Origin: Collybiopsis luxurians FD-317 M1 | Taxonomy: Eukaryota; Basidiomycota; Agaricomycetes; Agaricales; Omphalotaceae | Assembly: GCA_000827265.1 (NCBI GenBank) | Contig: KN834751.1 | Location: 767,877 to 831,876 of the forward strand | Length of the DNA: 64,000 nucleotides | Direction: 5' to 3' | In this document: positions 31,869 to 41,380 of the stretch, one piece after another | Numbering within the stretch: the stretch's first letter is position 1 | Layout of the letters: the number at the start of each line of letters is the position of its first letter | Position numbers and translations under genes: made by a program | The notes under the pieces: model-generated | The model's input: only the letters and a program-made list of their open reading frames with translations | Told to the model about the DNA's origin: nothing | Databases searched by the model: none

Positions 31869-34378
31869 TTAATGTCCTCCGAGCACATCGTCCCAGATAT
31901 CTTTTGCATTCGCTGTCGCTCCTAGTCTCGAAGCAAGCAAAAACGCTCCACTCAATTTTCTATTCAGACTATACGTCTCCCTCGGAGGCCCTTTCTTCCT
32001 CTCCCGCAACATAATGGGTATGAGCTCATTTCGTATCCGCTCGGTGTTTCGCCCAAACTCAGATCCCTTCCCAAAGCGTACAGGTTGCGAGGTCCTGGCA
32101 TTGAATGGGTATGCCAATATACCCAGACTTGTCACATGGGCTCTGACCATTTCAGGAGACTCGAAGCCCAAGCCCTCGCCTGGACCTCCAATAAGATAGC
32201 CTAGCGAAATGCTCTCTTGAACACAAGCATCCCAAGCGGAGCTATAGTTTTCCGGGGAGTCGTTGAGGTCGAGGGAGGCTGCGGCTTCGAGTAATCGCCG
32301 CCAGCCGTCCAAAAACTCTGAGCTATATTCTCTTGTAGCACCGAAATCTACAAGCGCAATTTTGCCCGAGTCTAAAAGCGGCGTAAATTCATAATCAAAA
32401 CTGGGTGATATGAAGACATACCGGGAAGGTAAAGGAAGTTGGAGTAGTTGGGGTCGGTTTGCATCGCTCCGAAACGGAACAGCTCCAGGAGACACAAGTG
32501 AAGAATTGTCGTTGCAATCTGCAGAAAACTTGATTAACAAACGCCACTTAAGTCAACTTGAAGAATCAAAGAACCTTATCTTTTTCTTCCTGTGGTAACG
32601 CCATCACTAGCTCTGAGCCAAGACTGATCCCTCCTTCAATGTACTCCATGATAAGAACCTTGTCGGTGGAGACTGAGCTAGCCCATGGTATGTGGAAGCG
32701 AGAATCAGATCCTAATTGAGCGGTCAGTCTCTTTGTCATACATGGCAAGTAACTGATTTGTATACCTAGGAACTCTGGCGAACGAAATTTTTGTAAGAAA
32801 CCTGCCTCCCGAACATAGTTGCATTCGTCTGCCAGCTCGGCTTTCATTACCTGAGTGTATACCCGTATCGCATCGATTGATATTTACGGGCATATTAAGG
32901 TTCAACGCACCTCCATTGTTCGGTCCAAAAACAACCCTTTCGGCAGTATCTTCCCTCCCAAGGTGACCCGTAACAGCCAAGTGATATATGAGAGATCTGC
33001 CGATATAGAATCTCGTATATTGGGGAACTGAACCTTGACTGCGACTTTTTCCGGTTGACCTAAGAAGACTGTGAAGCTGTAAGACTTTCTGATGCAAGTA
33101 AACACCAACCGGAGGGAGTCCATTCCGCCTTCAACACGCCTTCGTGCACTTGTCCGATGGATGCAGCCGCGAACGGAACACGGTTGAAGGAACTGAAGTA
33201 ATCAGTGGACCAAGATGGACCAAGTGCGGAAGACATGACTTGCTATAATAAAATGATGATCAGCATCGTTGTGCGGGAAGCTAACAGCAGGAAAACGAAA
33301 ATTTGAAACCGCACGACCCGAACGCAGGAGGAGTCATATTTCGAACGATCAATACACACCTCCATTTGCCAATCAGGCATGTAGTGTGCCGAGTCTTGAA
33401 CACGCCGAAACACAGCGTCGACTTCCGTCGGAAGAAGATGCGTGTCTGAAGGAAGCGAAAAGACTTATTAGAATTTACAGATAATCATTTCTGTGAACGA
33501 ACCTTGTATACTTAAAAACTGTCCCAGCTTGAGAGCGGCACCTCTCATCTGGGATAGTTTGGAAACGAGACGGCTGATGTTGGCGTCAGTCAAGATGACT
33601 GAACGATTCGAGCTGGTGTTAGATGATGACCACAACAGTTCCGAAGCAGCGCCGTATCCCAGTGATGCTGCCAGACCTAGATGTTGTGGGGAAGAAGTGA
33701 ATTGCAGTTGCAGCCTTGAATAGCATGAACTATACCTCCATAATGAAAGAGCCTTCCCAGTTTCGAGGAAGGTACTTTAGATGATTGGAGAGTGTTCCTG
33801 CGGGCCATCATGGCTGGACTTGGCTCTAGTGATGGAAGATCATGCTCCACTGGGGACGGTGTAGATGCAGAAGGGGTAGCAACAGGTTCTGACAACTGAG
33901 TAAGATGTTCCGCTGATTCCGCAACCGTTTGAATCGTATTCGGGGTTTCGGGGTTGGTAGATGAAGATATTTTTGCATCCGGCTTTTCAGTTGAAGACAA
34001 AGGTGTTCCTGCATTCGAGTGTACAGCAGGGCCCTTTTCGAAGAGCACGTCTGATTCCTGCAACACCTGGTCTAGTTGAGTGGTTTCCCGAATTGAGTGG
34101 GATTCCGAATTGGATTCTAGGTTGACTTTTGCTGGAGAAGATGATGTTGGAGGCTCAGTTTCTTTTAGGTTTGGCTGCAGCCTCTCCTCCACTGTCTCTA
34201 TGGATGCTTTAAACTCATTCCAGTCACTTTCCAACGTAACGCCTCGAGCTTTTTGTACTGGCCGACTATCCCTCGACAGACGCGTTGCCTGAGCGGCGCG
34301 ATACCTAGCAGCATGCCCGATAATCTCAGCAGCACTGGAAAGGACGCAAATCCAGTTAAATCCTGGACCAGGGGGCAT
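31869..34378 (-). CDS. COQ8: ABC1/UbiB-family protein kinase-like, COQ8 homologue
   Basis: Mitochondrial atypical kinase/ATPase required for ubiquinone biosynthesis complex assembly. Nine exons: 33736-34378, 33503-33676, 33360-33445, 33110-33242, 32911-33068, 32766-32850, 32575-32711, 32422-32518 and 31869-32371 (671 aa). Family hallmarks in order are the KxGQ motif (ALKLGQFLSIQ, 262-272), the Ala-rich loop that replaces the Gly-rich loop (AAASIGQVH, 326-334) and the lysine VAVKVQFP (Lys357). They continue with DECNYVREA, QTDPNYSNFL and the metal-binding LVDFG (Asp513). The first 210 residues are Ser/Thr/Pro/Glu-rich and of low complexity, longer than in yeast Coq8. The first 30 may include a mitochondrial presequence. 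It is divergent from the small ORF at 34470, with 91 bp between the start codons. Another ABC1 paralogue rather than COQ8 itself remains possible. Confidence 0.87.
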
Positions 34379-34469
34379 TCAACGCGAATAATAGTGTCGC
34401 CGGACGTGATGACGGAGAGAAGAGCACGTAATCTTATCTTATCTAGGTTTTTGATTTTTTACGCCCACT
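34379..34469. promoter_or_regulatory. Compact bidirectional promoter
   Basis: Only 91 bp separate the start codons of the COQ8-like gene (minus) and the small gene at 34470 (plus). Both core promoters and 5' UTRs must overlap here or reach into the neighbouring gene. Confidence 0.55.
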
Positions 34470-34741
34470 ATGGATCCCGCTTTGCACCCTCCCATTACTC
34501 TTCAGCCGGTATCTGTGCGTCAAGTCTCTGCTAAAAACGTCGCGAAACGACTAGGAAATTTCATCGACGATTTTCAAACGAGGACTATGGCTGCCGGAGG
34601 CTCAGGAAATACTGCTGTGACTGTGCAATTGCAGAAACTGAAGGACGCTATGCAAGAAGAATTGGCGAGAAAGAATGCTAAGTGCGTACGCTGGCGTCCA
34701 CTCTGATGAATGCCTATCTCAGCAATTCTCTTAGAAAATAG
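34470..34741 (+). CDS. Small conserved-looking protein, about 72 aa
   Basis: Two exons, 34470-34681 and 34735-34741, joined by a 53-bp GT-AG intron; the second exon adds only two codons and the stop. Without splicing the frame ends a few codons into the intron. The protein begins MDPALHPPITLQPVSVRQVS and has an amphipathic helical part (KRLGNFIDDFQTRT, then VQLQKLKDAMQEELARKN). This looks like a small subunit of a complex rather than noise. I cannot name a family. Its divergent arrangement with COQ8 and its good helix pattern are the reasons for calling it. Confidence 0.55.
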
Positions 34742-35053
34742 ATTCACGCGAACTTGTACTATAGCCGTTACTTCTGAGGACTCATGATGTAGGTTCGCCG
34801 TTTTCAACTCCTATTTCAGATGTTTACTCTTTCTAGGCTACCCGATTATTATATAAAGGTTTTCATTGCAACTTATAGTCCAACTTAGAAGACCGACGAT
34901 ATCGCTGCTCCAGTGCTCAACTCCCTTTCGGAGCCGGCTTGCTTGCGAGTTGTTATGTGGGCGCAGTCACCTTACGTAGGGACAGATTTCTTCGAGTTAA
35001 CTAAAGCTGCTCTGATTCGAGTACATAAGAATACATTTTTAGATCATATCGAA
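34742..35053. other. Convergent intergenic region
   Basis: About 310 bp between the small plus gene and the 3' end of the aldehyde dehydrogenase gene. AT-rich, no supported gene. Confidence 0.45.
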
Positions 35054-37363
35054 TTAAATCTGTGTGCCTATATTGATGTGGACTGCTTTGACTTGAGTGT
35101 ATCTGCGAGGACAGCGTCAGTGTCAGATAGCAAGCCCTGAATCGAAAAGACTCACGTTTGAATCGCATAGGAACCTAGTTCACGACCAATGCCAGATTGC
35201 TTGTAGCCTCCGAACGGGACATTATATTCAGTGGTGACGTTGCAGTTAACCTGGGTTTATTCAGCATTTCAAGCCAGTAAAGAGCTGCATTACCCACCCA
35301 TGCCATTCCAGCTTCAAGTGCGTTCGTCACCCGAATCGCTCTGCTGACGTTTTCAGTAAACACAGCAGAAGCCAGGCCGTATTCGGTGTCGTTGGCCATC
35401 TCAATGACCTCTGAAGAATAAAGTTAGTAGTAATATTGATTAACAGCACCGTCACTAACCCTCTTCGGTCTTGAATTTGACGACAGCTGCGACAGGACCA
35501 AACACCTCTTCTTGAACAATCTTCATGTCGGGAGTACATTCCGTGAAGATGGTTGGCTTGACGAAGAAACCTTCGGAATTCTCGTGGCGGTCACCACCGA
35601 TGAAGGCTTTAGCACCTTGTTCCTTGGCGGATTTGATGTATCCCAGAACGCGCTGAGACACTAGTTCAATAAACAACATAAGGAAAAGGAGAAAAGTCCT
35701 CCTACATCAAATTGCGTCTGCGATACAACGGGTCCATGGACGACGCCCTCAGAGAAGGGATCGCCGGTCTTGGTGTGTACATTCTGAGCGGCTGCGCTGA
35801 AGGCCTTCATGAAAGCATCATAGATTCCTTCTTGCACAAAGATACGTGAGCCAGCAGTACAGACTTGACCTGAATTGGAGAAGATTGCAATCGAAGTCCA
35901 TTTGACTGCTTGGTCTAGATTAGCATCGTCGAAGATGATGTTGGGGCTCTTTCCTCCCAGCTCGAGCGTGACGACCTTAAGGTTTGATTTCGCAGATGCC
36001 TCCTGGATCTTACGACCTGTAAAGAGGTTCATATTAGTTTAACGTTCGTCGTCTTTCTGATAATGGAAAACAGACCTGTCAATGTACTTCCGGTAAAGGC
36101 AATTTTTCTGATATGAGGGTGTAACGAGATTGCAGCTCCCGCAGTTGCACCTGAATGGACACTTGGTTATCGCCGAGCTTTCACAGACACACAGTTATCA
36201 AGATCTACTTGCCATATCCGGGGATAATATTGACCACGCCAGGAGGGAACCCAGCTTCAACGATCAGTTCAGCAAACTTCAAAGCAGTTAGGGGTGTGAT
36301 TTCCGATGGCTATAGTGAATCACAAATACGAGTTAGAGCTGTCTGTCGGCAGATGAAAGAGAAGATTTTGATAGACACTTTTAGCACGACTACATTTCCA
36401 GTAGCCAGGGCGGGCGCTATTTTCCATGAAAGCATTGTCTAGCGCAGTTTTAGTCTTCAGAAACACCAATAAAGAAAAGTTTCTGTACGATGGGGTAATT
36501 CCATGGAATAATTTGGCCCTGTACAGTAACGCATTAGCAAGAGGAACAAGAAAAATAAAGTAAAGACTTGGACACTCACGACCACGCCGTAAGGTTCATG
36601 CCTAGTATAGGCAAGCTTCGTTTCAGCAGTCTAGAGAGGATCGTAAGCTTGCGCGATGATATTTTAATAGTAGCCGAAAGCATACCTCGATGGTGTTACC
36701 CTGAATCTTGTCAGCCCAACCAGCATAGTACTTGAAAGTTTTCAAAGTAAGATCCAAGTCGAATCCTCTGGATTCGGACCATGGCTTTCCTGCGAGAAAG
36801 ATGAATGTCATTTAGCAAAGCTCGACGACATAAAAACTCGAGATACCTACCAACGTTCAAGCACTCGAGCGCTGCAAATTCATCGATCTTGGCTTCCAGA
36901 AGATTTGCGAGTTTCATCAGCATGTCCCCCCTCTGTGCACCAGGGACTTTAAGCCCCCAGCTAGTCTTGTACGCCTAGACACGCAGACGGAGATCAACTC
37001 ATTTGCGAGCGAAGACAGAACAAGATATACCCGCCTTCCTGGCGGCCTCCACCGCAAGATCAACATCAGCGCTGGTCGCAGCCGATACCTTTGTTAAAAG
37101 CTTTCCGGTGGCTGAGACAAAACTGATGAGAAATATTCACAACAGAACATCATTGAGAATGAAGCATACATGGGTTGACGACACTGAATACAGGTAGGGT
37201 ATGATCAGTGATCGTAGATAAAGATAGAATCGCTGGATATTCACTCGATAGTACCACCCTCTACGGCCTCAACAAACTTTCCGTTGATAAAAAGGCCGGT
37301 AGGACAAGATACGCTCCCCTTGTAAACGGGCGTGTCTAGCTCAACTGAGAACCTGTCTGGCAT
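35054..37363 (-). CDS. Aldehyde dehydrogenase (NAD(P)+, ALDH1/2 type)
   Basis: Oxidises aldehydes to acids. Fifteen exons: 37245-37363, 37170-37183, 37035-37111, 36851-36974, 36686-36789, 36580-36630, 36489-36518, 36379-36438, 36213-36309, 36076-36150, 35706-36016, 35460-35652, 35298-35410, 35156-35250 and 35054-35102. They encode 503 aa, the usual length. Motifs: [10 protein letters not shown], the cofactor loop FTGST (244-248), the general base Glu269 in LELGGKSP, and the nucleophile Cys303 in [10 protein letters not shown]. Also present are [24 protein letters not shown] and a C-terminal oligomerisation segment ([15 protein letters not shown]). Exon 2 is only 14 nt. Two introns need GC donors: after AGGAAG (gcgggt) and after GGATATG (gcaagt). 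Conserved protein sequence is restored across both. No targeting signal is obvious, so it is probably cytosolic. Confidence 0.93.
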
Positions 37364-38132
37364 TTTTTTCGTCTGTGGAAACGGCAGTAAGTGTGTGTGG
37401 TAAGAGGAATTTGCTCGGGAATTTCGAGTTGACGTCAGGTTATGATGTCTTAAAAAGCTAATTCGAAAATCATGCTCTTGCTGATTCATGCTACGATATG
37501 TGCTAAGTGGGATTTGATGTTCAGGAAGATGATAGTAGCCCAGCTGACCATTGTGGTGTTGAAGCGGGTGGGTGAACGACTTCCCGGATGGGACGAGACT
37601 CGTCCCAAGAACGTTGATTCAATTCATTCTGCGAGGGAGTGGAAGCATCCGGTCCGGGAGATCAATGGTCGCCGGAAAAGGTGTGAAGGAGGTCGGGGTA
37701 TCACCGAGGTGGAGATATTCGAGTTAAAAGGCGAAGCTGGATGCGATATTTCTGCCGTCACTTGTTAAACAGTGCTCGAAGTTGCAACAATGACATGTAA
37801 CAGTTCTCGCCGGGAGAAAAACAGTCAAATCATCTTCTGAAAAATATAAAAACTACCTTGGCTGTCAAACCGTGATGCACTGTTCAGTTGTCGCAACGGA
37901 GATAGAATTCAAAGCAACTCACGGGATGGTAATTGAGATGCGCTCGAACGGTCCAATTAAATCTTGCTCATTTTCGTGACACACAGGAAAATTGAAATAT
38001 CCGCCAAGGTTACCGAGTAGATTGGAAATAAGAGCCACTATCCGCAAAGTAAATGTGGGACTCGGAACATGAAGCTTAAGATTGTAGTGTCAGATACATG
38101 CACTAAATTACAATCCTACCGCGCTCGACTTT
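37364..38132. other. Intergenic region
   Basis: Upstream of the aldehyde dehydrogenase start and downstream of the NKAP-like gene's 3' end, both on minus. A frame at 37472-37768 on plus has no recognisable feature. Nothing else was seen. Confidence 0.45.
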
Positions 38133-39732
38133 CTAGCCAGCCTTGGGTCTTTCCGCACTCTTCAAACTCTCCTGCACCAGCTCCGAAAACTCCTCCCTCA
38201 AGATTGCCTCTCTCCTCTCCCTCTCTTCCTTCTGCAGCTTCAAGATTCCTCTCTTCTCCTCCGCACTGATAACCTGGTTCTCCTTCCTGATACGTACAGC
38301 ATTCATCCTGCGATGTCGACTGCCGCTCATGACATATCCTACTTCCTCGTATTTCGCTATTTCGTCTGAAGTTAGACCGATTTCGCCACGACGGGGAATA
38401 CGCGATTCAGTGCCGTCTTGGAGGAAGGCGGCCATGGCACTTCCTTCGCCCCGAAGGAGAGCACCACCATAAGAACGTTCGTCAACGCGTTTGGCGTTGA
38501 CTTTGAGAGCTGGTTGGGGGCCGACAGTGTCTTCGTCTTCGTCTTCGTCTTCGTCGTCGTCGTTTGCGTCTGCGCCGACATCCCGGCTGAATGTCACTTG
38601 AGCTCTGGCTGAGGCAGGAACAGGAGGAGGGACTAGGGTTCCAGGTACATCTTTGACTACCCAGTTGGCGTCGTCGTCCGGTGGTGGGCTACGAGTACGT
38701 AGTCTAGAGCTGGGAGCATGGTCACGGTCACGGTCTCTGGCGACCGGAGATACACTGCGACTGTAGCTCTTTTTACGGGAAGGGGAGCGACGGCGGCGAT
38801 AACGTTCTTCCTCGTCGTCCTCATTGTCGTCACTTCGACGACGGCTGTGAGACCGCTTACGCTTCTTGTCTCGCCGTTCTTCCTTCTTTTGTTCTTTCCG
38901 CTTCCTCCGTTCCTTCTTTTCTCTTCTCCGCCGTTCTTCTTCCGAGCTGTCAGTATCGGAAGAAGGTGAATATCGCCTATGAGACTTTTTGTGACCGGAC
39001 TTGTCTCGTTTTGGGGATCTGTATGCAAAAACAATGTTTATGAGCAGCTAAGTCAGTGAAAAAATAAGTTCCACATACAATTCACGAGCGGAAGCCTTTG
39101 GAGAGGGAGGCCATACATCTACGGTCGTGGTTTCGCGTTGTAATCGACGACTGTATACACAGTCCGAATCAGCCTTTGACCACCACAAAATCAAAGCACA
39201 ATGCATACCTCTCAAAAAAATCTGTTCCTCCCCCGCCTCGGGGTACATTGTACCCATGTGACCCCTCATTCCGGGTTCGATTGGGATACATGTTTTGGGC
39301 GCCATTCGCATTTGCAGCGGAATTTTCTCTAGGCGGAGTATTGGGTCGCCTGTAGTCGTCGTATTTCGGACTGGCCCTTCGCTCTCCTCTGCCGCTGCCG
39401 CTACCAACCGCCCTATCCCTCTCTCGACTTCGACTTCGACTCCGGCCCCGACCACGGTCATAGTCGTGGTCGTGGTCATCTTGATGGCGACTGGAATACT
39501 TGGGCCTCTCCCGACCTCTGTCTCTGTCCCGGTCCCGATCGTCTTCTCTTTCTCTGACATCGTATTTATCATATTTATCTCGGTGTTCGCGGCTCCTGCT
39601 CCTGCTTCTGCTGCGGCGCCTGGGAGATGGTGTGCGCCGGGAACGACGAGGTGAAGGCGAGCGACGGCGAGAAGAAGACAGAGAGGAGTCTTGTGGGACA
39701 AGACCCATTCGTGATGGGTGAACCATAGCCAT
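38133..39732 (-). CDS. NKAP-like RS-rich nuclear protein
   Basis: Exons 39209-39732, 39079-39150 and 38133-39018 give 493 aa. The N-terminal 300 residues are RS/RD/SR-rich (RRRSRSRSRSREHRDK, YDRGRGRSRSRSRERDR) as in splicing factors. The C-terminus carries the conserved NKAP (SynMuv/NF-kappa-B-activating protein) block: YGGALLRGEGSAMAAFLQDG, SRIPRRGEIGLTSDEIAKYE, VGYVMSGSRHRRMNAVRIRK and ENQVISAEEKRGI. Animal NKAP is spliceosome-associated and also acts in transcriptional repression; in fungi a spliceosomal role is the safer inference. The middle holds an acidic Asp/Glu run. The start at 39732 is the first ATG of the frame. Frames on the opposite strand here are shadows of the repetitive Arg codons. 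Confidence 0.88.
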
Positions 39733-40005
39733 GCTAGAGGTATGAGTGAGAAAAGAAAGCAAAGCTTTCAAGGAGGTGGAAGTTACGGTTTGAGATTGAA
39801 ATACATGTGATGTTGGCTCATCGCTGCTGACACATCGCTGTGAGGTCCGGGGGTGTATTGTAGCCTACCAATTGCTACTACTATGGTATATATGGGTATG
39901 GTATTAAAGAGTACAGTTCTTTTACCTTTCTTCTCCAATAGAAATACACTTGTAAATTGGAACACGTTAGACAAAAAAGAGCGAAAGAAACCATGTCCGA
40001 AAGCA
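39733..40005. other. Intergenic region
   Basis: Holds the promoter of the NKAP-like gene and the 3' UTR of the kinase gene, both on minus. Nothing specific was seen. Confidence 0.4.
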
Positions 40006-41224
40006 TTATGCAGTAGAAGATATCATGTCCTCCTTAACCAATCTACGACGGGTATCCCATTTCCGCAGATACAATCTTGCCCGATCCTCGAACACAGTGC
40101 ATTCCTGAAACAGATCCTTGGGCAAAAGATCCTTTCGTTGGTCCCAAGGCTTCAAATCAACAGTCTCACATCGATCCAGACAAACGAGAATCAAACCAAA
40201 ACTATACGCGTCTGCCAGCCGTGCATCTTGGCATTCTCCCCGCAGAATCTCTGGTGCACAGAATGGCCGTGTACCAGGATGGATCTGTTCGGTTTTACTT
40301 GGAGGCAGAGGAGACAGGATCGACGTACGTTTGGCTAGAGCAGTAAAAGGATCTATTGGAGGAGCTGCATCTGGACTTGTGTAAACAGAGTCCGAAGAGA
40401 CGGAACGACCGAAGTCGAGGAGCTTGATGGTATCGGATGAATGGGTAACCTGAATGTTGAGCAGGGATAAATCGCCATGACTGAGTCCGTACGAGTGCAG
40501 ATGAGTGAGACCGTCCAAAAGCTGATTATGATAATCGATCTTTTTGGACAAAGCTAGGGGCGGTCTGACGGAAATAACATCAAAAAGCGTCCGCCCATCG
40601 ATGTACTCAAGGACCATGCCTACGTTCTCCAGAGAGCCTAGAAAGGTACAGATATTGCGATGCATTTGTACGGTGGTGTAAACTCTGAGTTCTGCCAGAA
40701 ACTGGACAGTGACGTCTGAGGCGTTTGACTGCATCTCTCCATTGATTTCCATCTGAACGACGTCTGGCTTTTTTACGATACATTTGAACAGTTCAGATGC
40801 GGAACCGTTGGCACAGGGTGCTAGAGTGGCGGCAGGATTAGGAGATGGTGCCGAGTAGGCAGTTGGGGTAGGAAACGAAAAGATGGCATTAGGATGGCGG
40901 GGAATTTTGAAGTTTATTGGAGGAAGGGAAGTCATTGGAGTCATTGGAGTCATCGGGGGTGTTTTCAGGGCGGATGTTTCCTTTTTCATAGAGTCTACGA
41001 TCGTATCAGACGAGGAGGTAGACTGAATATTCAGGTCGTCATCATCCATTTCCACTGAAGCCGCCAGGGTCAGTTACGCGTACAAAATAAATACTAAGCG
41101 ACACACCCATCCACCAGTTCTTCTTTGATGTTAACGTTACACGCTTTACATGCATCTTTGACGGCGGCGGAGGCCTGACAAAGCCATCGGGGGCAGACAG
41201 AGACGAACCTGGCAAAGAGTTCAT
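40006..41224 (-). CDS. Serine/threonine protein kinase-like protein
   Basis: Two exons, 41107-41224 and 40006-41054, give 388 aa. The first exon (MNSLPGSSLSAPDGF) joins in frame to the long second exon. A Thr/Pro-rich segment (TPPMTPMTPMT) precedes the kinase fold. The ATP-binding loop is weak (NGSASELFKCIVKK). The alphaC-like Glu is in QFLAELRVYTTVQMHRNI, the hinge region near MVLEYIDGRTLFDV, the catalytic loop is LSHGDLSLLNIQV, the metal-binding DFG is in IKLLDFGRS, and the activation-segment end is GTRPFCAPEIL. All three catalytic-loop and DFG acidic residues are present, so activity is plausible despite the poor Gly loop. The HGDL type of catalytic loop is common in fungal expanded kinase families. 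Substrates are unknown. It is divergent from the purine permease gene with 156 bp between starts. Confidence 0.78.
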
Positions 41225-41380
41225 GAGAGAGAGGGAGAGATAAGAAATTGAGATAAGATAAGAAAATTGATGGCATCTAGGGGAAACTGATCGCCCGGTA
41301 CTTATTCTGTTAACTTCTCTCTTCCTTTCTCCCATCTCCATTCCTACCCTTTTCGCCTTTGGGCTCCTCTCTCTTTCACC
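41225..41380. promoter_or_regulatory. Short bidirectional promoter, kinase / purine permease
   Basis: 156 bp between divergent start codons. The region has CT-rich runs (CTCTCTCTTTC just before 41381) on the permease side. Co-regulation is possible but not shown. Confidence 0.5.

Noticed and set aside
38718..39721. Several plus-strand frames opposite the RS-rich gene
   Set aside because: Arg/Ser codon repeats give long open frames on the reverse strand; no protein signature.
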